From assembly GCA_020849665.1 (NCBI GenBank), contig JADLFX010000034.1, forward strand, positions 1 to 64,000: DNA of 64,000 nt. Direction: 5' to 3'. A program made the position numbers and the translations under genes. This document shows positions 33,566 to 42,153 of the stretch, one piece after another; positions within the stretch are counted from its first letter, which is position 1; each line of letters begins with the position of its first letter. The notes beneath the pieces were generated by a model, which was not told the origin of the DNA, did not search any database, and saw only the letters and a program-made list of their open reading frames with translations. The DNA comes from Planctomycetota bacterium (GTDB lineage Bacteria > Planctomycetota > UBA1135 > UBA2386).

Positions 33566-34522
33566 ATGGTCCTCGAGCCCGTAGCCAGGCACGGCGCGAG
33601 CCGACACCGCACGGCGTTCCGTCCGGCGGTGTGGGTGGTCGTGCTCGGTGCGTTCGTGCTGACCCTCTGGTTCGCCGGGCCGCGTGCCTTCGCGGTGGTC
33701 GAGGCGCGGATCCGCGCGGGCTCTGCCGCCAGCCGCGGTCCCGCCGTGGACCTCGGCCTGTTGGCGGGTCTCCAACCGCCGCAGTGGCTGCGCGACCAGC
33801 CGGTGCTCCTGCGGCGCATCCTCACGGATCTCGAACCGGCGCTGCGCGGTCGCATCGGCGTCCTGGATGACGAGGCCGCCGTGACGTTGCGCGCGGCGCT
33901 GGAGCAGTCCGGCTGGGTGCGCAGCGCGCAGATCGTGCGCGTCCTGCCGGACCAGTTCGAAGTGCACCTGGACCTGCGGCGTCCGGTCCTGCAGGTGTAC
34001 GTGGGGGACGCGCGGCTGCCCGCGGGCCACCTCGACGCCGGCGGTGCGTGGCTGCCGGGGGGCGGCCTGGACCTGGGCCTGCCGCGCACCACGGTGCCGG
34101 TCGCTCCGGCCGCCAGTGCCGGCGGCGCGGTGCATCCGGATCCGATCCTGGTGGCGGCGGCTGCGGTGGCGGTGGAGTACCGCGAGGTCATCGCCCCCCT
34201 CGTGCCGGGGGCGCCGGCCCTGGTCGAGGTGGACGCCACCAACCTCGGCTACCGCTATCTGCGCAGCCGCGACACCTACAGCGAGGTCGAGATCGCGCTG
34301 CGGCGCGCCGACGGCGGCGCCGCCTGGTTCGCCTACGGGCATCCGCCGGGCAGCGCCTATCCGCGGACCGAGCCCGCGGTCCTGGCCGAGGTGCTCGGCA
34401 AGGTGCTCGCGGCGCATCCCGGACTGGCTGGGATCGAACGTGGCGACTTGCGGCTGCGCAACCGCTGGCAGGACTGGCTGCGCCCCTCCGTGCCCGCGCA
34501 GGGTGGCAGGGCGCCGCGCTGA
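33566..34522 (+). CDS. FtsQ-like membrane protein with POTRA domain
   Basis: This 318-residue bitopic protein has a basic N-terminus, one membrane segment (about 22-40, VWVVVLGAFVLTLWFAG) and an exported part. Residues about 110-150 (LRAALEQSGWVRSAQIVRVL, then FEVHLDLRRPVLQV) have the pattern of an FtsQ/POTRA domain: strand-helix-W-V-x-x-A-strand. A role in division or outer-membrane assembly is inferred from that domain only. Many planctomycetes lack canonical division genes, so an FtsQ-like protein outside a division cluster is noteworthy. ATG 33566 was chosen because it places the membrane segment near the N-terminus. Confidence 0.65.
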   Translation: MVLEPVARHGASRHRTAFRPAVWVVVLGAFVLTLWFAGPRAFAVVEARIRAGSAASRGPAVDLGLLAGLQPPQWLRDQPVLLRRILTDLEPALRGRIGVLDDEAAVTLRAALEQSGWVRSAQIVRVLPDQFEVHLDLRRPVLQVYVGDARLPAGHLDAGGAWLPGGGLDLGLPRTTVPVAPAASAGGAVHPDPILVAAAAVAVEYREVIAPLVPGAPALVEVDATNLGYRYLRSRDTYSEVEIALRRADGGAAWFAYGHPPGSAYPRTEPAVLAEVLGKVLAAHPGLAGIERGDLRLRNRWQDWLRPSVPAQGGRAPR

Positions 34523-34763
34523 AGATCCGCGCCGCGGGCAGGTCCGTCGCCACGGGCCGTGAACGATGCCGGCACCGGCCACCACCGGGCCGGCGCGCCG
34601 CCGCGGCGCGGGCGCGGCAGGCGGGCGGCCCGCGCGGTGCACGGGTGCCCATGGCGCCGCCGGAACCGGAGGCGGTCGCGCGGAAGCGCGCGGGATGCGA
34701 AGCTCTTGGCCCCGGCCGTCGCGCGCTGCGCGCTGCGCGGCTGCGCGCTCCGGGGCCGAAGGC

Positions 34764-37700
34764 ATGAAGATCTGTCTCACCTGCGAAGGCATCGCGGCCG
34801 GCGAGCTCGGCAGCTGCGTGACCTGCGGCGCGCGCCTGCTCGACACCGAGGAGGTGCTGTTCCCGGTGCGGCGCGGCGAGGAGGACGCCTCGCATCCACT
34901 GCTCGGGACCACGCTCGCGGGCAAGTACCGGATCAGCGGTGTGCTGGGTCGCGGCGGCATGGGCACGGTGTTCCGCGCCGTGCACGAGATCTCGCTCCAG
35001 CCGGTGGCCGTCAAGGTCCTGCACCCGCGCTTCGCCCGGCAGGCGGAGCACCGGCGTTGGTTCCTGGCCGAGGCGCGCAAGGCGGGGCAGGTCGGCCACG
35101 AGCACACCGCGCGCATCCTGGACGTGGGCGAGGTCGAGGGCGGAACCGTGTACCTGGCGATGGAACTGGTGCAGGGCGCGACGCTCTACGACTGGCTCCA
35201 CGGCAGCGAGCCCCTGGCTCCCGCGGTCCTGGTGGACATCCTGCTGCAGGTGGCCCAGGCCTTGTCCGCGGCGCACGAGGCCGGGCTCGTGCATCGCGAC
35301 CTCACGCCGCGCAACGTCATGTTGATCGACCGCGGGGGGCGTCCGTTCGTGAAGGTGCTCGACTTCGGGATCGCCAAGGGCGTGCCGCTGGGGCAGTCCG
35401 CGTCCGCCAAGGATCCGGACTCGGCCCCGCGCGGTTTCGCCAACCCGCCGTACTCCGCGCCGGAGCACCTCGAGGGCCGTGACGTGGACGGCCGGGCGGA
35501 TCTCTACAGCCTCGGGGTCATCGCGTACGAAGGCCTCATGCAGCGGCCGCCGGTGGCCGGCGCCACCCAGCGCGAGCTGGCCGCCGCGACGCTGGCCGGC
35601 GTGCGGCGTCCGCTGCCCTTCCCCTCGGGCACGCCGCGCCGCCTCCAGCGCCTGGTCCTCGGGCTGCTGGAGCGTGATCCGCAGCGCCGGCCGGCGAGCG
35701 CGGCCTCGGTGGCACACGAGCTGCAGCGCATCCTGCAGCCCCGCGCCGCCTGGGCCAAGGCACTGGCCGCAGTGCTCCTGGTGGCCACTCCGCTTGCCGC
35801 CGCGCTGGCATGGTCGCAGCGCGTGCCGGCGTTCCTGGTGCCACGCCCCGGCAACCCGCTGCGTCTCGAGCGCAGCGCGGCCGCGCTGCCCGAGCCGGCG
35901 CAGGAGGTGCAGCGGCGTGCCCTGGCGGTGCTCGAGTTCGAGCACGGCGGCTTCGCCCCCGAGCAGCTCCGCGTCGGGCTCTCGCAGGCCGGGCGGACGG
36001 GCGGAGTGTGGACCGTCGCCGCCCGGCGCGGCGCGCAGGGCGGCCGGTTGGTGGTGGACGCGGACACGCGGGGGTGGGCGACGGTGCTGATGGAGCTCGC
36101 GCGCGCGTCGGCCGGCGGGGCGGTCGACGTGGAGTTCCGCACCCCCGACGCCGGTCCGCTCGGCTTCGCCCGGGTCCGGATCGACGACGCGGCACCGCGC
36201 ACGGCGCTCGCCGTCGAGGACCTGCCGCCGGGCGGCACGCTGTGCGGCCACACCGCGCTGCGCATCGCGGTGGAGGACGACGGCACCCTGGCCGATGCGG
36301 TGTTGCTGGTCGAGCCGACGGCGGAGGGTGGCGGGGAGCCGCGCGTCCTCGAACTCGGGCGCGAGCCCGTGCAGCGGCGCGCGAGCGCGGCGGAACTCTT
36401 CGGCGGGGCGTTCCCCGACCAGGCCCGTCACGATGGCTTCGTGCTGCGGGTGCGGGCCAGAGACCTTGCCGGCAACGAGTCGGTGTCGGCGCCGCTGGCG
36501 TTCGCTGCGGTCGACCTGCGCGCGCCGCGCATCCTCGGGCTGCGCCGCCGCGTGGTGCAGGAGAGCGCACAGGGGGCCCGGCTGCTGCTGGAACTCTCGG
36601 AGTTCGAGCCGGACCTGCAGGTGCTCGTGCGTCGGCCCGGCGGCGCGGCCGAGGAGATCCTGCGCGGCGGCGAGCAGGCGGGCACGCGTGGCCTGCTGGT
36701 GGTGCTGCCCCCCGTGGACCATGGTGCCCCGCGCTTCGCCCGCGGGCGCTACGAGTTCCGCGTGCGCGACGCCGCCGGCAACGTGAGCGAGGCGTTCGTC
36801 GAGAACGACCTCGAGTTCGCACCCGCGGACGCTGGCGTGGTCTGGACGGTGGCCCAGGAGTCCGCCGGCCACGCCGTGGTCACGCCGGCCGCGATCGTGA
36901 CCGACGGCGCGGAGCTGGTGCTGGAGTTCCGCAGCAGCCGCCCCGGCCAGCCCACGCACATCCGCCTCATGCCCCGCGGGCGCGACGCTCTCGGGCGGGT
37001 GCCGCTGCCGATCCGCGTGCGCGAGGTGCAGGGTGGCCGGACCCTGGTGCCGCTGCCGGAGCTGGAAGCAGGGTCGTACGAGATGCAGGTGGAGCTGGGG
37101 GAGAGTGAGCCGGGCGAGGTCGAGACCGTGACGCGCCTGCTCGAGGTGCTGCCGCAGCGCCTCCTGCTGCGCGTGCCGGATGCGGGCGCGGCACGCTTCC
37201 GCAACGAGGTCGAGCAGGCCGGCCTGCTGGAGTGGCGGGCCGGCGAGCAGCGGCTGGTGCAGGGCCGGGGCTGGCGCCTCGAAGCCGGTCAGCCCGGCCT
37301 GCTGCGCGGCCACGCGTGGATCGGCGACGGCACGCGGGCCGTGGCCGAGCCCCTCTCGGAAGTGCTGCGGGAGGATGGCGCGATCCTCGCCGGCTTCCGT
37401 CCGCGCGAGGGCCTCAACGTGATCGCCCTCGAGGTGCGCGACGTCCTGGGCCGGCCGGTGCGGATCCTGCGCGGCGAGCGCGCCGGCGAGGGCCGCGTGG
37501 AGATCGCCCGCTTCCACCACGCCGCGGAGCCGGCCGTGGCGCTGCAGAGCGTCGTGCGCGTGGAGTTCGGCAAGCCCGCATCGCTCTCGATCCGCGTGCC
37601 CTATCCATTCGAGGACGGCGACCCGCATCGCGACCGTGAGGCGATCACCCTGCACCTCGACGCCGCGCCGCTGCGGCCGCTGCGCCTGCGCCGCGAGGGG

Positions 37701-38945
37701 GATGCGACCGTGCTGGGCTTCTCCCTCCCCTTCGACCGCCTGGCCCTGGCCGCGGGCTGGAGCGACCGCACCGCACTCTCGTTCCTGGCCGCGGGCGAGA
37801 CGCGGGTGTCCGCCACGCTGCGTACGCCCGCGGGCGTGTTCGAGCTGGGGCGGATCGTCCTGGCGCCGATCCGCTCGGCGCTGCGCGCGGTGCAGCTGGC
37901 CGAGGTGACGGAGCCGGGCGATCCGGCAGGCCTGCCGCCGGCGCTCGCTGCCATCCGCATGGTGCCGATTCCACGGCCGGCGGAGGGACGGCCGTGGCCG
38001 GAGCAGACGCCCCCGGCCGTGCGGGATCGTGCGCGGCCCACGGGCCAGCCCGCATGGACCGTGCGCAACGTGGAGGACTGCTACCTGCAGGCCGCCGAGT
38101 TCACGCGCGCCCAGTACGACGCCGTGCTGGAGTTCGTACGTGCGCGGGGCCAGGGTCTCGGCGACCGCGCGATCCTGGTCCATGCGGCGGACCCGCGCGG
38201 CATCGCGCGGCTGAGTGCCGGCGAACTGCTGCCGGCCCCGTGGCGCGGGAACCTGGCCGGCTGGCGCGAGGCGGTCCGGCTCGCGCCAGAGGCCTCGGTG
38301 GGCGGCGTCGACTTCTTCCAGGCCCACGCCATCACCCGCGTGCTGGGGTGGATGGTCGCGGGCGACCCCGAACTCCTGCGTCTGCCGACGGGCGTGGAAC
38401 TCGAGCGCGCCGCGCTCGCCGCGGGGGCCGCGGAGGCGGCCGGCACGCAGCGCCAGGCGTCGCGGCCCGGCGCGCAGGCTCCGGTGGCCGCCTCCGGTGC
38501 GACCCTGCCGACCGCCGGCCGCTCGCGCGCGCTGGGCGACGCCGCCGCGACCGAGCTGGGCGACGAAGTGCTGGCGCTGGATGCAGGCCTGCGCGAGTGG
38601 GCCCTGGACCTGCCCTACCTGGCCGACATGCGCGACGCGGCGCTCCTGCGCGCCTGGCTGGAGGACCACAGCCAGCACCTCGAACGTGCGCTGGCGTTCG
38701 CGCGCTCGCGCGTGGCGTTCGCCGATCAGCCGGCGGCGCTGGTGCAACTCGGCGTCGTGCGCGGCGTCGGCGATCTGGAGTGGATGGCCGGCCGGCGTGG
38801 ACGCGGCGAGGGGGTGGTGGTGGTGGCGATCCTGCGCCGCGACGGCACCGGACTGGTGCCGGGCGAGGACGATCCGCGCCTCTTCGAGGTGGGATTCCGG
38901 CTCGCCGGCGGCGCGGAGTTCGTGACCCGGACGAGGGCGCGATGA
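34764..38945 (+). CDS. Ser/Thr protein kinase with zinc ribbon and C-terminal SUMF1-like domain
   Basis: This 1393-residue membrane-spanning kinase begins with a Cys4 zinc ribbon (CLTCEG and CVTCGA, residues 4-21). The Hanks-type kinase domain (about 50-325) has GRGGMGTVFRA, Lys84 in VAVKVL, HRDLTPRN (Asp179), DFGIAK (Asp200) and an APE motif in YSAPEHLEG. The catalytic-loop Lys of HRDLK is Thr here. A membrane segment (about 333-350) separates it from a roughly 1000-residue exported part of beta-rich domains. The tail (about 1095-1393) resembles formylglycine-generating/SUMF1 modules: VGGVDFFQAHAITRVLGW, LRLPTGVELERAALAAG and a final VGFRLAGGAEF. Its stop overlaps the next start. It heads an operon with its likely antagonist, a PP2C phosphatase. 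By topology it should sense envelope signals. Confidence 0.88.
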   Translation: MKICLTCEGIAAGELGSCVTCGARLLDTEEVLFPVRRGEEDASHPLLGTTLAGKYRISGVLGRGGMGTVFRAVHEISLQPVAVKVLHPRFARQAEHRRWFLAEARKAGQVGHEHTARILDVGEVEGGTVYLAMELVQGATLYDWLHGSEPLAPAVLVDILLQVAQALSAAHEAGLVHRDLTPRNVMLIDRGGRPFVKVLDFGIAKGVPLGQSASAKDPDSAPRGFANPPYSAPEHLEGRDVDGRADLYSLGVIAYEGLMQRPPVAGATQRELAAATLAGVRRPLPFPSGTPRRLQRLVLGLLERDPQRRPASAASVAHELQRILQPRAAWAKALAAVLLVATPLAAALAWSQRVPAFLVPRPGNPLRLERSAAALPEPAQEVQRRALAVLEFEHGGFAPEQLRVGLSQAGRTGGVWTVAARRGAQGGRLVVDADTRGWATVLMELARASAGGAVDVEFRTPDAGPLGFARVRIDDAAPRTALAVEDLPPGGTLCGHTALRIAVEDDGTLADAVLLVEPTAEGGGEPRVLELGREPVQRRASAAELFGGAFPDQARHDGFVLRVRARDLAGNESVSAPLAFAAVDLRAPRILGLRRRVVQESAQGARLLLELSEFEPDLQVLVRRPGGAAEEILRGGEQAGTRGLLVVLPPVDHGAPRFARGRYEFRVRDAAGNVSEAFVENDLEFAPADAGVVWTVAQESAGHAVVTPAAIVTDGAELVLEFRSSRPGQPTHIRLMPRGRDALGRVPLPIRVREVQGGRTLVPLPELEAGSYEMQVELGESEPGEVETVTRLLEVLPQRLLLRVPDAGAARFRNEVEQAGLLEWRAGEQRLVQGRGWRLEAGQPGLLRGHAWIGDGTRAVAEPLSEVLREDGAILAGFRPREGLNVIALEVRDVLGRPVRILRGERAGEGRVEIARFHHAAEPAVALQSVVRVEFGKPASLSIRVPYPFEDGDPHRDREAITLHLDAAPLRPLRLRREGDATVLGFSLPFDRLALAAGWSDRTALSFLAAGETRVSATLRTPAGVFELGRIVLAPIRSALRAVQLAEVTEPGDPAGLPPALAAIRMVPIPRPAEGRPWPEQTPPAVRDRARPTGQPAWTVRNVEDCYLQAAEFTRAQYDAVLEFVRARGQGLGDRAILVHAADPRGIARLSAGELLPAPWRGNLAGWREAVRLAPEASVGGVDFFQAHAITRVLGWMVAGDPELLRLPTGVELERAALAAGAAEAAGTQRQASRPGAQAPVAASGATLPTAGRSRALGDAAATELGDEVLALDAGLREWALDLPYLADMRDAALLRAWLEDHSQHLERALAFARSRVAFADQPAALVQLGVVRGVGDLEWMAGRRGRGEGVVVVAILRRDGTGLVPGEDDPRLFEVGFRLAGGAEFVTRTRAR

Positions 38946-40036
38946 GCCGCCGCGTGTCCCGGTCCGCGCTGCTCCTGCTCGCCGCCGCGGCGGCCGGATG
39001 CCGGTCCGCCACCGTGGCCGACCCGGCCTCGCTGGCCGCCGCGGACCCGCTGCCCTACTCCGTCCTGGTGAGCGGGGGAGGGTTCGTGACCCGCGGCCTG
39101 GGCGGCGCACCCGAGACGCCCCTGCAGAGCACCTATCCGATCGATCCAGCCGAGGCGTTCCCGCTCGCCAGCGTGACCGAGGCGCTGCGGCGCGGCAGGG
39201 TGTTCGTACGCCTCGAGCAGGACCAGCGCGGGGCCGATGCGCGGGCACACCTCGCCGCCATGGCGGAGAGTCCGACCCTGGGCGACCTCCCGGCGCAGGA
39301 ACTGCTGCGGGAGGCGCGCGAGGGCGGCCACGACTACGTGCTGCTCCTGGAACGGTTGCAGGACGGCCCGATCGAACAGGGCGGCATCAACGAACAGTGG
39401 CCGTTGACCATCTCGACCTGGTTCCTGCTGGGGCTCGGGTTCCTGATCCCGGACCACACGTACGAGTCGCGGGCCACGTTGCGCGTGTCGCTGCGCGAGG
39501 TGCAGAGCGGTCGCACCGTCGACGACCGCGTCCTGGCCGCCGGACCGGTGGACCTGTCGCTGGTCGAACGCGGCCACGTGTGGAGTCTGCTCTCGTCGAT
39601 CGTCGTGCCGCCGTTCTGGGCCGCCGACGACCCGGAGGGCGTGGCGGTGATCGTGCGCGAGCTGACCACGCGCCGCCTGATGCTCGCGCTGGCCCGCCAG
39701 CTCAAGTCCCTGGAGGTGGGCGAGCGGCTGCGCGAGCGCGCCGCGGCCGCGATCGAGGTGCGGCGCGAGGGGCGCGGGGTGCTGGTGCGGATCGACAGCC
39801 GCGAGCCGGTCAGCATCGTGCGCCTGCGGCTGGACCGCGTCCCGCTCCGCGGCGCCGAGGCCGCCGAGTTCGAACGGCGCCTGCTGCACTCGGCGACGCT
39901 GCTCGAGGGGCGAGTGCTGCGCCACGAGGCGACCTGGGATGCGCCGCTGTCCGGACGCCACCTGCAGGTCCTGGTGCAGACCCAGGCGGGCGGCGTGGCC
40001 TCGGTGACGGTGGCGCTGCGGGAGGAGGGGCAGTGA
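38942..40036 (+). CDS. lipoprotein of unknown function in the kinase-phosphatase operon
   Basis: This 364-residue protein has a clear lipoprotein signal (SALLLLAAAAAGC, Cys near residue 20). A possible hydrophobic segment (about 150-165, WFLLGLGFLI) lies in the middle. The rest is alpha/beta without a recognisable motif. Its ATG overlaps the kinase stop and its stop overlaps the phosphatase start (GTGA), so all three are coupled in translation. A role as an envelope partner of the kinase's exported part is an inference from this tight coupling. Confidence 0.7.
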   Translation: MSRRVSRSALLLLAAAAAGCRSATVADPASLAAADPLPYSVLVSGGGFVTRGLGGAPETPLQSTYPIDPAEAFPLASVTEALRRGRVFVRLEQDQRGADARAHLAAMAESPTLGDLPAQELLREAREGGHDYVLLLERLQDGPIEQGGINEQWPLTISTWFLLGLGFLIPDHTYESRATLRVSLREVQSGRTVDDRVLAAGPVDLSLVERGHVWSLLSSIVVPPFWAADDPEGVAVIVRELTTRRLMLALARQLKSLEVGERLRERAAAAIEVRREGRGVLVRIDSREPVSIVRLRLDRVPLRGAEAAEFERRLLHSATLLEGRVLRHEATWDAPLSGRHLQVLVQTQAGGVASVTVALREEGQ

Positions 40037-40962
40037 AGCTCGACGCCGCCTACGCCCTCGGCGCCGCCAGCCACACGGGCCGCCTCCGGAGCCACAACGA
40101 GGACGACTTCCTGGTCCTCGACCCGCACGAGCCCGAACTGCGCTCCCGCATCGGGTCGCTCTTCGTCGTGGCCGACGGGATGGGCGGCGCGGCCGGTGGG
40201 GCGGAGGCCAGCCGCTGCGCCGTCCGCGCCCTGGCCGGCGCCTTGATCGCCGACGCTGGCACCGAGCCTCCCGCCGCGCGCCTGCGCGCGGCGTACGGGG
40301 CGGCGTGCCGGTCGGTGTACGAGCGCGGGCGGGTGCGGCCCGCCCTGCGCGACATGGGCACCACGCTCACCTGCCTGCAGGTGCTGGGCGGGCGGGCGGT
40401 GCTCGGGCACGTGGGCGATTCGCGCTGCCTGCTGCATCGCAACGGCCGCCTCCGCCAGCTCACCGTGGACCACGTGGTGAGTCCGGGGGAGCCGCAGCTC
40501 ACGCGGGTGATCGGTGCCGGGCGCGACCACGAGGAGGTCGACGTGAGCGAGTTCGCGGTCGAGGCCGGCGACACGTTCGTGCTGCTGAGCGACGGCGTGT
40601 GGAGCCTGGTACCGGAGGCCGTGCTGCTCGACCTCCTGCGGCGGCGCACGCCGCGCGATGCCGCGGAGGCACTGGTGGCCGAGGCCAACCGGCGCGGCGC
40701 CCCCGACAACGCCACCGCCCTGGTGGTCAACGTGCGTGCCGTCGCGGCCACGGGCGAAGCCTCCGATCCCGGGCTGAGCGGCGACGAACCCCCGCTGCCC
40801 GCGGTGCGGGTCGCCAACGCGACGCCTCTGGGTGCCCCGCGCTGGCCCTGGATGGTGATCGTGCCCTGCCTGTTGGTGCTCGCCGCCGCCGCCGCCAAGG
40901 CGTTCGCGGACGTGGATCTCGTGGCCTATCTCGGCCGCTTGGGCGGAGCTATCCTGCGCTGA
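40033..40962 (+). CDS. PP2C-family Ser/Thr protein phosphatase with C-terminal membrane anchor
   Basis: This 309-residue metal-dependent phosphatase has all the expected motifs: SHNEDDFLVL, VVADGMGGAAGG, GTTLTCLQV, GHVGDSRCLL, LLSDGVWSLV and GAPDNATALVV. The Asp residues of ADGMGG and SDG and of PDN bind the two metal ions. A membrane segment (about 274-292) near the C-terminus tethers it to the inner membrane. It very probably reverses phosphorylation by the kinase encoded two genes upstream. The start is GTG at 40033, overlapping the lipoprotein stop. Confidence 0.9.
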   Translation: MKLDAAYALGAASHTGRLRSHNEDDFLVLDPHEPELRSRIGSLFVVADGMGGAAGGAEASRCAVRALAGALIADAGTEPPAARLRAAYGAACRSVYERGRVRPALRDMGTTLTCLQVLGGRAVLGHVGDSRCLLHRNGRLRQLTVDHVVSPGEPQLTRVIGAGRDHEEVDVSEFAVEAGDTFVLLSDGVWSLVPEAVLLDLLRRRTPRDAAEALVAEANRRGAPDNATALVVNVRAVAATGEASDPGLSGDEPPLPAVRVANATPLGAPRWPWMVIVPCLLVLAAAAAKAFADVDLVAYLGRLGGAILR

Positions 40963-40991
40963 GCCCCGCGAACCGCTGCGCCGACCCCGCA

Positions 40992-42149
40992 ATGCCCAAG
41001 AAACTCCAGCGCAAGACCTCCGCCCCCAGCAAGCCCATGGCCGCCCCGGGGGGAGCGGTCGCGACGGCCACCGAACGCACGCCCATCTTCGGCGGCCAGC
41101 GCGTCACCTCCCGGGTCCTGGCGGAGTTCACCGGCCAGCTCGCGGTGCTCCTGGACGCCGGCATCCCGATCGCCAAGTGCCTGCGCATCCTGTCCGGGCA
41201 GATGCCGCAGGGCGCGATGAAGCGCGTGGTGACGCAGATCCTCGACGACGTGGAGGCAGGCACCGCGCTGTCCGAGGCGATGGCCAAGCACCCGCGGGTG
41301 TTCTCGCGCCTGTACACCAACATGGTGCGCGCCGGCGAGGCCGGCGGCGTGCAGGACGAGATCCTGAACCGCCTGGCCGGGTTCCTCGAGAAGTCCGAGG
41401 CGATCCGTTCCAAGGTGAAGGGGGCGCTGGCCTACCCGGTCGTGATCATGATCGTGGCGCTGTCGGTGCTGGCGCTGGTGTTCGTGTTCGTGATCCCGAA
41501 GTTCAAGGAGATCTTCGTCAAGCAGTACGGCAGCGTGGAGGCCCTGCCCGGCATCACGCGCTTCGTCCTGGGCCTCGCCGACCACCTCCAGGGCTGGTGG
41601 TGGGCCTACGCGCTCGCGCTGGTCGGGGTTGCGGTCCTCAACAAGGTCCTCCTGGCCAGGCTGCCGGCGTGGCGCAGGGTGGTGGATGCCGCATTCCTGC
41701 ACTTCCCCGTGTTCGGCTCGCTGCTGCATCGTTCGCTCGTGGCGCGCTTCAGCCGCACCTTCGGCACCCTGATCCAGAGCGGCGTGCCGCACCTGGAGGC
41801 CCTGGAGATCGTCGAGGGCGCCATGCCCAACGTGCACCTGGGATCCGCGGTGCGGAGCATCCACGCCAGCATCCGCGAGGGCGCCGGCATCGCCGTGCCG
41901 ATGGGCGAGTCCGGGATGTTCGACGACGTGGTGGTGAACATGGTCGACGTGGGCGAACAGACCGGCGAGCTGGACCGCATGCTCGGCAAGATCGCCGACC
42001 GCTACGAGACCGAGGTGGACCGCGCCGTGGACGTGGCGTTCAAGGTGATCGAACCGATCATCCTCGTGCTCCTCGCCGTGGTGGTGGCGCTGATCGTGCT
42101 CGCCCTGTTCACCCCGCTGCTCAAGCTGATGGACACCATCGGCCGCTAG
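40992..42149 (+). CDS. GspF/PilC-like secretion or pilus platform protein
   Basis: This 385-residue inner-membrane protein has two T2SF domains. The first (about 45-165) has LAVLLDAGIPIAKCLRIL and MVRAGEAGGVQDEI. The second (about 248-375) has TLIQSGVPHLEALEIV and NMVDVGEQTGELDRML. Three hydrophobic segments lie near 150-172, 200-220 and 350-378. In type II secretion and type IV pili this protein couples the cytoplasmic ATPase to pilin assembly. It lacks adjacent GspE or GspG genes here, lying instead between a phosphatase and a histidine kinase gene. It may serve the pilins encoded at 4225-7992. The first 35 residues are a basic extension. Confidence 0.9.
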   Translation: MPKKLQRKTSAPSKPMAAPGGAVATATERTPIFGGQRVTSRVLAEFTGQLAVLLDAGIPIAKCLRILSGQMPQGAMKRVVTQILDDVEAGTALSEAMAKHPRVFSRLYTNMVRAGEAGGVQDEILNRLAGFLEKSEAIRSKVKGALAYPVVIMIVALSVLALVFVFVIPKFKEIFVKQYGSVEALPGITRFVLGLADHLQGWWWAYALALVGVAVLNKVLLARLPAWRRVVDAAFLHFPVFGSLLHRSLVARFSRTFGTLIQSGVPHLEALEIVEGAMPNVHLGSAVRSIHASIREGAGIAVPMGESGMFDDVVVNMVDVGEQTGELDRMLGKIADRYETEVDRAVDVAFKVIEPIILVLLAVVVALIVLALFTPLLKLMDTIGR

Positions 42150-42153
42150 CGCC

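Noticed and set aside
34188-39248. A 1686-codon open frame on the minus strand
   Set aside because: It runs antisense to the kinase gene and others, is His/Arg/Gln-rich, has no domain, and exists because stop codons are rare in GC-rich DNA.
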